From the NCBI RefSeq assembly GCF_024448715.1, contig NZ_JAMOHZ010000007.1, positions 223,171-287,170 on the forward strand: a stretch of DNA of 64,000 nt, written 5' to 3'. The translations under genes and the position numbers were made by a program. This document shows, one piece after another, positions 9,363-17,582 of this stretch. This DNA comes from Stutzerimonas stutzeri (GTDB lineage: Bacteria > Pseudomonadota > Gammaproteobacteria > Pseudomonadales > Pseudomonadaceae). Position 1 is the first letter of the stretch, and every line of letters begins with the position of its first letter. The notes below the pieces were generated by a model. That model searched no databases and was not told the DNA's origin. It saw only the letters and a list, made by a program, of their open reading frames with translations.

Positions 9363-10131
9363 CCGTCATGTAGTGCTGATTCATGGCGCCTGGGCCGGCA
9401 GCTGGGTCTGGGACGGGTTGCTCGATGGATTGCGGGACGCCGGTTTCAAGCCTCACGCCATCGACTTGCCCGGCAATGGCAGCGACGACACGCCGGCCTC
9501 GGCAGTGAGTCTCGACCTGTACGCGGCCCACGTCGCGGCGCTGATCGACAGGCTCGAAGGCCCCGTGCATCTGGTCGCCCATTCCGGCGGCGGGCTGACC
9601 GCCACGGCCGTGGGTGAACGCTGTGCCGAGCGCATCGCCGGAGTTACCTATGTCGCCGGCATGATGTTGCCGAGCAGTGTGTCCTTCGCCGATGCCTGCG
9701 CAGAGTTGGTGTCCACCGCGCCCGAGGTTTCCGGAGTCGGCCCGTTTCTGCAACGCAGCGTCGACGGCCTCGGCACCCGCGTGCCGGCGGAGATCGCCTG
9801 TGCACTGTTCTTCCATGACGTGCCGCTGCCGCAGGCGCTCGCCGCGGCGCAGCGTTTGTGCGTGCAGCCCGATGGCGGGCGCGCCGTGGTGACGCGCTGG
9901 ACTAACGAGCGCTTTGGCCGCCTGCCGCGCCTGTATATCGAATGCAGCACCGACCGCTCGGTCGTCCCAGCGGTACAGCGCTGGATGCAGGAGCAAGTAC
10001 CCGGCGCCGAACGGGTCGTGCTCGATTGTGGTCATGCGCCGCAACTGGCCACCCCCGAAGCCCTACTCGCCGCCCTGCTGCCGTTCTTTTCGCGCCACCC
10101 CGACTCTTCTTCCAGCCGACAACATTCGTAA
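9355..10131 (+). CDS. Alpha/beta hydrolase (plant-esterase-like)
   Basis: A 258-residue alpha/beta-hydrolase fold protein. The nucleophile is S77 in 'LVAHSGGGL', with acid D200 ('ECSTDRSV') and base H227 ('DCGHAPQLATPEAL'). The oxyanion segment is 'LIHGAWAGSW'. The pattern resembles the EstC/salicylate-methylesterase group. It has no signal peptide and is probably cytoplasmic. Overlap with the oxygenase gene indicates a shared pathway. It could cleave an ester or amide formed or exposed by the oxygenase, but the substrate is unknown. Confidence 0.87.
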   Translation: MPDRHVVLIHGAWAGSWVWDGLLDGLRDAGFKPHAIDLPGNGSDDTPASAVSLDLYAAHVAALIDRLEGPVHLVAHSGGGLTATAVGERCAERIAGVTYVAGMMLPSSVSFADACAELVSTAPEVSGVGPFLQRSVDGLGTRVPAEIACALFFHDVPLPQALAAAQRLCVQPDGGRAVVTRWTNERFGRLPRLYIECSTDRSVVPAVQRWMQEQVPGAERVVLDCGHAPQLATPEALLAALLPFFSRHPDSSSSRQHS

Positions 10132-10154
10132 TGCCCACCAAGGAGCAACTCCCC

Positions 10155-11135
10155 ATGTTCAAGAAAACCCTGCTCGCCAGCTCGCTGCTGGCCCTGCTTT
10201 TCCAAAACGCACTGGCGGCCGACACGGTGCGCTGGCTGAATGACTGGCTGCCTGCCGGCGACAAGGCGGTGATCTATCTGGGCGTCGACAAGGGCCTGTT
10301 CGCCGAACAGGACATCGAGGTGGAGATCGCCAGTGCACGCGGCGGCAGCGACGTGGTGACCAAGCTGGCCACCGCCAGCGCCGACTTCGGCAGCGCCGGT
10401 CTGGCGTCGGTCCTTCAGGCCAGGGCTCAGGGACCGGTGCCGGTGGTGGCCGTGGCGCCCATCTACAACAAGCAACCGGACGCCTTCTTCACGGCTGAAG
10501 GCTCAGGTATCGAGCAATTCAGGGACATCGTCGGCAAGACCGTTGCCACCCCGACCTTCTCCGCCTCCAACGTGGTTTTCCCGCTGGTGCTCGAAGCCAA
10601 CGGCATCGACCGTGACGGCGTGCAGCTGCTCAAGCTCGATCCCGGCGCGCTGGCACCGATGCTGGCGACCGGCAAGGTTGACGCGACCATCAACTGGGTC
10701 ACCGTGGCTCCCGGCTTTGCCCGTTCGATGCAGGAAGCCGGCAAGCAGCTCAAGGTCATTCCCTGGTCGGACTACGGCTTCGATGGTTATGGCCTCTCGC
10801 TGATCGCCTCCGAGCGCTTCCTGAAGGACAACCCCGACGTGGCGAAGAAATTCATCAAGGCATACCGCCAGGCCCAGGAAATGGCCATTGCCGATCCCGC
10901 CGCTGCGGCCGCTGCATTGAAGAAAATCGTTCCTGAGGTTGACGAGCAGCAGGCGATCGAGCAGTTCACCGCGTCGGTACCGCTGATGCAGAACGAAATC
11001 AGTGAAGCCGAGGGCACTGCCCGTTTCGATCAAAAGCGCCTGGAAACCACGTGGCAATGGGTCGCCCGCGCCCAGAATCTACCGGCCGACAGTCTCGACC
11101 CAGCCCAGGTCGTCGCCAACGACTTCGTCGAGTGA
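10155..11135 (+). CDS. NitT/TauT-type ABC substrate-binding protein (system 2)
   Basis: A 326-residue periplasmic protein. The start at 10155 (MFKKTLLASSLLALLFQNALA) gives a clean signal peptide cut after ALA, and a strong AAGGAG site lies 10 bases upstream. The mature part opens 'DTVRWLNDWLPAGDKAVIYLGVDKGLF', an NMT1/SsuA-like fold. It is the ligand-binding member of a second complete importer encoded at 10155-12703. It differs clearly from the binding protein at 3151-4173, so the two systems probably take different ligands. Confidence 0.9.
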   Translation: MFKKTLLASSLLALLFQNALAADTVRWLNDWLPAGDKAVIYLGVDKGLFAEQDIEVEIASARGGSDVVTKLATASADFGSAGLASVLQARAQGPVPVVAVAPIYNKQPDAFFTAEGSGIEQFRDIVGKTVATPTFSASNVVFPLVLEANGIDRDGVQLLKLDPGALAPMLATGKVDATINWVTVAPGFARSMQEAGKQLKVIPWSDYGFDGYGLSLIASERFLKDNPDVAKKFIKAYRQAQEMAIADPAAAAAALKKIVPEVDEQQAIEQFTASVPLMQNEISEAEGTARFDQKRLETTWQWVARAQNLPADSLDPAQVVANDFVE

Positions 11136-11139
11136 ATGC

Positions 11140-11940
11140 ATGAATCAGACTGAAACCCGCTCGGCCGTACGGCCGAGCATCGTCTTCGAGCAGGTCCGGC
11201 AGGTCTTCACCTCGTCGGACGGCAGCGAGGTGGTGGCGCTCGACGACACCAGCTTCGACATTGCGCGCCATGAGTTCATCGCGGTAATCGGCCCGTCGGG
11301 CTGTGGCAAGTCGACCTTGCTGCGCATCCTGGCGGGCTTGATCCATCCCACCAGTGGTCAGGTAAGCATCTATGGCAAGCCGCTGGACGGCCCGCGGGAT
11401 GAGATTGGCATTGTGTTTCAGAAGCCGACGCTGCTGCCCTGGCTGACGATTCGCGACAACCTGACCTTTCCCATGAAGCACAAGTATGGCCGGGTCACCC
11501 AGCAGGAACGCGAGCGTGGCGAAGAGCTGCTCGACCTGGTCGGCCTCAAGGAATTCGGCAACAAGCGGCCGGATGAGCTCTCCGGCGGCATGCAGCAACG
11601 CGCTGGGATCGCACGGGCGCTGCTGCACGATCCGGAAATTCTGCTGATGGACGAGCCCTTCTCGGCGCTCGACGCGTTGACCCGCGACGAGCTCAGCCTG
11701 GAGTTGCTGAACATCTGGACCCAGCGCCCGAAAACCGTGTTGTTCATCACCCACTCGATCCCCGAAGCCCTGCTGCTGGCCGACCGAATTCTGGTGATGT
11801 CGGCGCGCCCGGGGCGGGTGACCGAGATCATCGATGTCGACCTACCTCGCCCACGGTCGCTGGATACCCTGACGGAGCCCCGTTTCAATGAGCTCGCCAA
11901 CCACATCCGCAGAAAGGTTTTCAGCCGCCATGGCCTTTAA
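11140..11940 (+). CDS. NitT/TauT-type ABC transporter ATPase (system 2)
   Basis: A 266-residue ATPase with Walker A GPSGCGKST, Q-loop 'VFQKPTLLPWLTIRDN', signature LSGGMQQRAGIARAL, Walker B ILLMDEPFSALD and the H-loop FITHS. It begins 4 bases after the binding-protein stop and has only a weak ribosome-binding site, so translation is probably coupled. Its 3' end overlaps the permease gene. Confidence 0.93.
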   Translation: MNQTETRSAVRPSIVFEQVRQVFTSSDGSEVVALDDTSFDIARHEFIAVIGPSGCGKSTLLRILAGLIHPTSGQVSIYGKPLDGPRDEIGIVFQKPTLLPWLTIRDNLTFPMKHKYGRVTQQERERGEELLDLVGLKEFGNKRPDELSGGMQQRAGIARALLHDPEILLMDEPFSALDALTRDELSLELLNIWTQRPKTVLFITHSIPEALLLADRILVMSARPGRVTEIIDVDLPRPRSLDTLTEPRFNELANHIRRKVFSRHGL

Positions 11941-12703
11941 TCGCGCACTGGGCGAGCGCTTCGCCCCCGGGCTGGCGTTGCTCGGCCTGTTATTGCTGTG
12001 GGAGGCCGCCTGCCGGCTATTCAGCCTCCCGGCCTTCGTCCTGCCCTCGCCCAGCGCCATTCTCACCGCCGCATGGAAGCTCGACCCGGCGATCTGGCTC
12101 GAGCACACCTTCGCGACATTACGGGTAACCCTGCTCGGTTACGGGCTGTCGATCCTCATCGGCATCCCGCTGGCCATCGCGCTGGCCTCGTCCAGGCTGT
12201 TGTCGCGCACGCTCTATCCGCTGCTGGTGATCGTGCAATCGACGCCGATCGTTGCGGTGGCGCCGATCATCGTCGTGGTAATGGGCGCCGGCGACCTGCC
12301 GCGAGTGTTCATTACCTTTCTGATCGCCTTTTTCCCGATCGTGGTGTCGACCGTGACCGGGCTGCTGGCGACGCCGCCGGAGCTGATCGAGCTGTCGCGT
12401 TCGCTCGGCGCCTCGCGGGCACGGGAATTTCGCAACATCCGCCTGCCCTATGCCATCCCTCACCTGTTTTCGGCATTGCGCATCTCCATCACCCTGGCGG
12501 TGATCGGGGCAGTGGTCGCCGAATTCGTCGCAGCGGACAAGGGCCTGGGGTACTTCATCAACTTCTCGACCTCCATGTTCCAGGTTCCCCAGGCGTTCGC
12601 CGCGCTGATGATGCTGGTGATCATCAGCCTGGCGCTGTTTCAGCTGGTCGGGCTGATGCAGCGGCTGTTGTTCAGCTGGAGTTTGCCGAAGGGCGAACAC
12701 TGA
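11930..12703 (+). CDS. NitT/TauT-type ABC transporter permease (system 2)
   Basis: A 257-residue six-span permease with the EAA loop 'LSRSLGASRAREFRNIRLPYAIP'. The start at 11930 (MAFNRALG) is favoured by an AAAGG upstream and an 11-base overlap with the ATPase gene. A start at 11888 would add 14 polar residues and a 53-base overlap. It completes ABC system 2. The deaminase gene follows after 67 bases. Confidence 0.9.
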   Translation: MAFNRALGERFAPGLALLGLLLLWEAACRLFSLPAFVLPSPSAILTAAWKLDPAIWLEHTFATLRVTLLGYGLSILIGIPLAIALASSRLLSRTLYPLLVIVQSTPIVAVAPIIVVVMGAGDLPRVFITFLIAFFPIVVSTVTGLLATPPELIELSRSLGASRAREFRNIRLPYAIPHLFSALRISITLAVIGAVVAEFVAADKGLGYFINFSTSMFQVPQAFAALMMLVIISLALFQLVGLMQRLLFSWSLPKGEH

Positions 12704-12770
12704 TTTCCGCCCATTTCCATCGATGCGGCGAGACGCCTCGCCGCAATTTCATCTCACTCGGACCCTTACC

Positions 12771-13241
12771 ATGCCTCTAGACGATTCAGCCCTGCTGCGC
12801 AAAAGCTTCGACGTCGCCCGCCGCGCGCTGGCCGACGGCACTCACCCATTCGGTGCCATTCTGGTCGGACCCGATGGCGAGACCCTTCTGGAGCAGGGCA
12901 ACGCCTACATGCCCGATCACGACATGACCGGCCATGCCGAGCGTGTATTGATGACCCGGGCATCGACCCGCTACACCCCGGAATTCCTGTCTCGCTGCAC
13001 CATGTACACCTCTGCCGAGCCCTGCGCCATGTGCGCGGGCGCCGCGTATTGGGCAGGCCTCGGGCGGGTCGTTTATGGTCTGTCCGAACGCAGCCTGAAA
13101 GAAATTACCGGCAACCATCCGGAGAATCCGACGCTCGATTTACCCTGCCGTGTCGTCTTCGAAGCGGGCCAGCGCAAGGTCGAAGTAATCGGCCCGCTGC
13201 TCGAAGCAGAAGCGGCCGCGCTGCATGAGGGGATCTGGTAA
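12771..13241 (+). CDS. Nucleoside/nucleobase deaminase, CDA superfamily
   Basis: A 156-residue zinc deaminase of the cytidine-deaminase fold, closest in layout to TadA/GuaD-type enzymes. Zinc ligands H55-A-E57 ('TGHAERVL') and C85-x2-C88 ('SAEPCAMCAG') are all present, and E57 is the proton shuttle. It has no signal peptide. The start at 12771 gives the normal family N-terminus. As the last gene of the oxygenase/hydrolase/ABC operon, it may release ammonia from the imported ring compound. It could deaminate guanine or a related base, but the exact substrate cannot be told. Confidence 0.88.
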   Translation: MPLDDSALLRKSFDVARRALADGTHPFGAILVGPDGETLLEQGNAYMPDHDMTGHAERVLMTRASTRYTPEFLSRCTMYTSAEPCAMCAGAAYWAGLGRVVYGLSERSLKEITGNHPENPTLDLPCRVVFEAGQRKVEVIGPLLEAEAAALHEGIW

Positions 13242-13418
13242 ATCGTGCCGCTAAAATCAGGCAAACCGATGGGCCAGCAGCCGTCGCGCTCAGAACGGTG
13301 CACACGCAGCCCCCGCCTTACCTTACAAGCACCAAAGCGAAGCACTGGTTAGCCTCGTCCCAACGACCTCCGATAGCGCATCCTGAGGTACGCATGCGCT
13401 CCGGCTTTTCCTGACTAC

Positions 13419-13435
13419 TTGGCCAGCTTTTTGCT
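13419..13435 (+). promoter_or_regulatory. Sigma-54 (-24/-12) promoter of the BMP ABC operon
   Basis: TTGGCCAGCTTTTTGCT has GG at 13421-13422 and GC at 13433-13434, again a 12-base step. The preceding bases CTGACTAC complete an imperfect RutR-like palindrome (13411-13426, 10 of 14 fixed positions). A GGTGCA half-site at 13297-13302 could belong to an NtrC enhancer. Confidence 0.6.
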
Positions 13436-13471
13436 AATGCCATTAGCATGAACAACCCAGCGAACGCCGAT

Positions 13472-15016
13472 ATGCCCGACTCACAGACCGCACGCCTGCA
13501 ACTGACCGGTATTACCAAACAGTACCCCGGCTGCTTGGCCAACGACCACATCGACTTGTCGATCCGCGCCGGCGAGATTCACGCCTTGCTCGGCGAAAAC
13601 GGTGCCGGCAAGAGCACGTTGATGAAGATCATCTACGGCGTGACCCAACCGGACGCCGGCCAGATCCTCTGGGAAGGCCAACCGATGGTGATGCGCGACC
13701 CGGCGCAGGCACGTGACCATGGTATCGGTATGGTGTTTCAGCACTTCTCGCTGTTCGAGACCCTGAGCGTCGCCGAGAACATCGCCCTGGCCCTCGGCGC
13801 TGTCGCCGGCACGCCAAAGCAGTTGGAGCCGAAGATCCGCGACGTGTCGCAACGTTATGGCATGCCGCTGGAGCCGCAGCGGCTGGTACACAGCCTGTCG
13901 ATCGGCGAGCGCCAACGGGTGGAGATCGTTCGTTGCCTGATGCAGGACATCAAGCTCCTGATCCTCGACGAGCCGACATCGGTGCTCACCCCCCAGGAAG
14001 CGGATGATCTGTTTGTCGTCCTGCGCCGGCTCGCCAGCGAGGGATGCAGCATCCTGTTTATCAGCCACAAGCTCAACGAGGTGCGTGCCCTCTGCGAGAG
14101 CGCCACGGTGTTGCGCGGCGGCCGTGTATCAGGAAAGTGCGTCCCGGCCGAGTGTACCGATATGGATCTGGCGCGCCTGATGGTCGGCGACGCCGAAGGC
14201 CTCGAAGCCGAGTACCCGAAAGCACAGGGCGGTGCGCCCTTCCTGCGTGTCGAGGGACTGTCCTGGCACAACGTCGATCCGTTCGGTGTATCGCTGGAGG
14301 CGCTGATGCTGGAGGTACGTGCGGGCGAGATCGTCGGCATCGCCGGGGTGGCCGGCAATGGCCAGGACGAGTTGCTCGCGCTGCTCAGCGGCGAAGAGCG
14401 CCTATCACGAGAACACGGATCGCGCATTCGCTTTCTAGACGCCCCGGTAGCCCATCTGCGTCCCGATGCGCGCCGCCGCCACGGCATGACCTTCATTCCC
14501 GCCGAGCGGCTGGGTCACGGCGCCGTTCCGGACATGAGCCTCGCTGACAACGGCCTGCTCACCGGTTTCCAGCAGGACGGGCTGGTCGGTAACGGCCTGA
14601 TCCGTCATGTCCGGGTCGAGGCCTTCGCCCAACGCATCATCGAGCGCTTCGCAGTGAAAACGCCAGGCAGCCACACGCCAGCGCGGAGCCTGTCCGGCGG
14701 CAATCTGCAGAAATTCATCCTTGGGCGGGAGATTCTTCAGCAACCGAAGCTGTTGATTGCGGCGCACCCGACCTGGGGCGTGGACGTCGGCGCAGCGGCG
14801 GCAATCCACCGCGAGCTGATCGGACTACGCGACGCCGGCGCTGCGATCCTGGTGATTTCCGAGGACCTGGAAGAGTTGTTCCAGATCAGCGACCGCATCG
14901 CTGCCCTGAGCCATGGGCGTCTGTCACCACTGCGTGCCACCGCCGAGACCACTCCCATCGACGTTGGCCGCTGGATGGTCGGCCAGTTCGATCGACCCAC
15001 GCCCACCGCCGCCTGA
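13472..15016 (+). CDS. BMP-type nucleoside ABC importer, double ATPase
   Basis: A protein of about 514 residues with two ABC cassettes, as in YufO/NupO and RbsA. Cassette 1 has Walker A GENGAGKST, signature LSIGERQRVEI and Walker B LLILDEPTS. Cassette 2 has a degenerate Walker A (GVAGNGQDEL), signature LSGGNLQKF and a changed Walker B (IAAHPTWGVD), the usual asymmetry of the family. The first in-frame ATG at 13448 lies almost on the start point predicted from the sigma-54-like element. The next ATG at 13472 (MPDSQTARLQLTGITK) matches family N-termini better and was chosen. Neither has a good ribosome-binding site. Confidence 0.88.
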   Translation: MPDSQTARLQLTGITKQYPGCLANDHIDLSIRAGEIHALLGENGAGKSTLMKIIYGVTQPDAGQILWEGQPMVMRDPAQARDHGIGMVFQHFSLFETLSVAENIALALGAVAGTPKQLEPKIRDVSQRYGMPLEPQRLVHSLSIGERQRVEIVRCLMQDIKLLILDEPTSVLTPQEADDLFVVLRRLASEGCSILFISHKLNEVRALCESATVLRGGRVSGKCVPAECTDMDLARLMVGDAEGLEAEYPKAQGGAPFLRVEGLSWHNVDPFGVSLEALMLEVRAGEIVGIAGVAGNGQDELLALLSGEERLSREHGSRIRFLDAPVAHLRPDARRRHGMTFIPAERLGHGAVPDMSLADNGLLTGFQQDGLVGNGLIRHVRVEAFAQRIIERFAVKTPGSHTPARSLSGGNLQKFILGREILQQPKLLIAAHPTWGVDVGAAAAIHRELIGLRDAGAAILVISEDLEELFQISDRIAALSHGRLSPLRATAETTPIDVGRWMVGQFDRPTPTAA

Positions 15017-15026
15017 GAGCCTTCGT

Positions 15027-16133
15027 ATGCTGTTATCCCTCGAACCACGCGGCCAGCAGTCGCGCCCGATGCTCTGGCTTTCGCCGCTGCTCGCCGCGCT
15101 GCTGACATTGATCAGCGGCGCCTTGCTGTTCGCCGCGCTTGGCCATCCGCCGCTGGAAACCCTTCGTGTGCTGCTGATCGATCCGGTCAGCGACCTCTAC
15201 GGCGTCTCCGAATTGCTGGTCAAAGCCTTGCCGATCCTGCTTTGCGCCTTAGGGCTGGCGGTGGTCTACAACGCGCGTATTTGGAACATCGGCGCCGAGG
15301 GCCAGCTGCTTATCGGCGCCCTGGCCGGTAGCACGCTGGCTGTGAACATCATTGACTGGGACTCGCGCTGGGCATTGGTGCTCACGCTGGCTGTCGGCAC
15401 CCTGGGCGGTGCCGCCTGGGCCGGCCTCTGCGCCTGGTTGCGCACGCAGTTCAACGCCAACGAGATCCTTACCAGCATCATGCTCAACTACATCGCGCTG
15501 AACCTGTTGCTGTTCGGCGTGCACGGCCCGCTAAAGGATCCGGAGGGCTTCAACTTTCCGGAATCGGCGATGTTTGGCGACGCCACGCGCCTGCCGCAGT
15601 TGTTCGAAGACCTGCGCGTGCACGCCGGCTTCTACTTCGCGCTGCTGGCGCTGGTGGTGGTCTGGGTGCTGCTGCAAAAGAGCTTTCTGGGCTTTCAGAT
15701 CAAGGTACTCGGGCTCGACAAGCGTGCCGCCGGCTTTGTCGGCTTTCGCGAGAAACGCCTGGTCTGGGTCGCCCTGCTGATCAGTGGTGCGCTCGCCGGA
15801 CTGGCCGGCGTCGCCGAGGTCACCGGGCCGATCGGCCAGCTGGTGCCGCAGGTTTCGCCCGGCTACGGCTACGCGGCCATCACCGTGGCCTTCCTCGGCC
15901 GGCTCAACCCGCTCGGTATCGTCTTTGCCAGTTTGCTGATGGCGCTGCTTTATCTTGGCGGTGAGAACGCACAAATGGCGGCCAACCTCCCACAATCGAT
16001 CACCCAGCTGTTTCAGGGCATGGTGCTGTTCTTCCTGCTTGCGTGCGATGTGCTGATTCTTTATCGACCGCGCCTGAAGGTGTGGAGCCGCAAGCCGCGA
16101 GCCGCTGCGCTCAAGCCGGAGCCCGCCGCATGA
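15027..16133 (+). CDS. BMP-type nucleoside ABC importer permease 1
   Basis: A 368-residue membrane protein of the BPD_transp_2 family (YufP/NupP-like). It has about ten hydrophobic spans and the family segments 'VYNARIWNIGAEGQLLIGAL' and 'ALAGLAGVAEVTGPIGQL'. The start at 15027 lies 10 bases after the ATPase stop. It would pair with the second permease at 16187 to form the channel. Confidence 0.9.
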   Translation: MLLSLEPRGQQSRPMLWLSPLLAALLTLISGALLFAALGHPPLETLRVLLIDPVSDLYGVSELLVKALPILLCALGLAVVYNARIWNIGAEGQLLIGALAGSTLAVNIIDWDSRWALVLTLAVGTLGGAAWAGLCAWLRTQFNANEILTSIMLNYIALNLLLFGVHGPLKDPEGFNFPESAMFGDATRLPQLFEDLRVHAGFYFALLALVVVWVLLQKSFLGFQIKVLGLDKRAAGFVGFREKRLVWVALLISGALAGLAGVAEVTGPIGQLVPQVSPGYGYAAITVAFLGRLNPLGIVFASLLMALLYLGGENAQMAANLPQSITQLFQGMVLFFLLACDVLILYRPRLKVWSRKPRAAALKPEPAA

Positions 16134-16186
16134 CTCCTTTGCTTTTTCTCTCACGGTTTGCCGCTTGCAGTTCGAGGCTTGATTAG

Positions 16187-17113
16187 ATGGATATCGATCT
16201 ACTGACCAATATTTTCTACGCCATGATCCGCACCGGCACGCCGCTGCTGCTGGTGGCGCTTGGCGAACTGGTCTGCGAGAAGACCGGCGTACTCAATCTC
16301 GGCCAGGAAGGCATGATGCTGTTTGGCGCGGTGGCTGGTTTCATCGCGGCGTTCACCACCGGCAACCTCTGGTTGGGCGTGGTGTTTGCCTGCCTCGGCG
16401 GCATGCTGTTGTCGCAGCTGTTCGCGCTGGTAGCGCTGGGCTTCAATGCCAATCAGGTGGCGACCGGTCTGGCGCTGACCATCTTCGGCGTTGGCCTGTC
16501 GTCTTTCATTGGTGCCGGCTGGGTCGGCAAGCCACTGGCGGGCTTCGAGCCGATCGCGATTCCGCTGCTGAGCGAGATACCGCTTGTCGGCCGCATGCTG
16601 TTCGCTCAGGACTTACTTGTCTACCTGTCCTTCGCCCTCTTTGCCCTGGTCGCCTGGATACTGCTAAAAAGCCGCGTCGGGCTGATCATCCAGGCGGTCG
16701 GCGAGAATCCCAACGCCGCAAGCGCCATGGGACTGCCGGTACTGCGCGTGCGAGCCTTGGCGGTGCTGTTCGGCGGCGCCATGGCCGGGCTGGCCGGTGG
16801 TTACCTGTCGCTCGCCTATACGCCGATGTGGGCGGAAAACATGACCGCCGGCCGTGGCTGGATCGCCCTGGCACTGGTGGTATTCGCCAGCTGGCGAGTG
16901 GGTCGCGTACTGCTAGGCGCCTACTTGTTCGGCCTGGCCAGCATTCTTCACTTGGTGGCCCAGGGTATCGGCCTGTCGATTCCTGGCAACCTGCTGGCGA
17001 TGCTGCCCTATGTCGCAACCATCATCGTACTGGTGCTGCTGTCACGCGACGCTATCCGCACGCGGTTGTATGCACCGGTGTCGCTGGGGCAGCCTTGGAA
17101 GGCTGGCCATTGA
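16187..17113 (+). CDS. BMP-type nucleoside ABC importer permease 2
   Basis: A 308-residue permease of the YufQ/NupQ type. It has about eight to nine hydrophobic spans, with 'EKTGVLNLGQEGMMLFGAV' near the N-terminus and 'GGAMAGLAGGYLSLAY' later, both typical of this half of the channel. A GAGG lies about 12 bases before the ATG. The 53 bases separating it from permease 1 contain no gene. The binding-protein gene follows after 469 bases with its own sigma-54-like promoter. Confidence 0.9.
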   Translation: MDIDLLTNIFYAMIRTGTPLLLVALGELVCEKTGVLNLGQEGMMLFGAVAGFIAAFTTGNLWLGVVFACLGGMLLSQLFALVALGFNANQVATGLALTIFGVGLSSFIGAGWVGKPLAGFEPIAIPLLSEIPLVGRMLFAQDLLVYLSFALFALVAWILLKSRVGLIIQAVGENPNAASAMGLPVLRVRALAVLFGGAMAGLAGGYLSLAYTPMWAENMTAGRGWIALALVVFASWRVGRVLLGAYLFGLASILHLVAQGIGLSIPGNLLAMLPYVATIIVLVLLSRDAIRTRLYAPVSLGQPWKAGH

Positions 17114-17138
17114 TCGGAGGCAGCCTGTCGCCATCATT

Positions 17139-17160
17139 GGTGGGCTGAAGCCCACCCTAC
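17139..17160. repeat. REP-like element (family 1, single)
   Basis: A copy of the GGTGGGCTGAAGCCCACC element with the CCTAC flank, identical in core to the right copy at 225-246. It lies 25 bases after the permease 2 stop. Confidence 0.75.
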
Positions 17161-17505
17161 CTAACTTCACCGCTGGCTTGCCGCGAGCATCCGCGTAGCC
17201 AGCTTCGAGACTGGTGCCCACTGTCTGGCTTACCCCAGCTGCCCGTTCGAGCAGTCGAGATTAGCGCGATTGATCCACGCGGCCTGTTCGCGGGCCTCTG
17301 GCCGCTAACCGCCACACAGCGCAGTATCCCAATCGCTCCGGCAGTGCATTCGCGCCTTGTTCACGTCGATGATCGATCACGCGACGGGTCAGCGTCGGCG
17401 TGAATGCACCGTGCTGAGGCAGATATCCCCGAGCATCGCACCTTACCGGATCAGCCGGAACTCACGCCTATGGGTACGGCAGCACGCTAGCCGGTATCTG
17501 TCCAG

Positions 17506-17522
17506 TTGGTCAGTTTTTTGCA
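17506..17522 (+). promoter_or_regulatory. Sigma-54 (-24/-12) promoter of the BMP binding-protein gene
   Basis: TTGGTCAGTTTTTTGCA has GG at 17508-17509 and GC at 17520-17521. Together with the bases before it, CTGTCCAGTTGGTCAG (17498-17513) matches 11 of 14 fixed positions of the RutR operator, the best of the four copies. The predicted start near 17533 gives a leader of about 50 bases. Confidence 0.65.
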
Positions 17523-17582
17523 AACAAAGCTGCAGCCTCATGGCGGATACGCAAAAAAGATTTGCTACCAGGAGCATCACCC

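Larger units (their letters stand above)
17114..17582. other. Intergenic region before the BMP binding-protein gene
   Basis: 469 bases without a gene. It holds one REP-like element (17139-17160) and the sigma-54-like promoter at 17506-17522. A TGGTGC half-site at 17212-17217 is only a poor NtrC match. The separate promoter would allow more binding protein than permease to be made. Confidence 0.55.
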
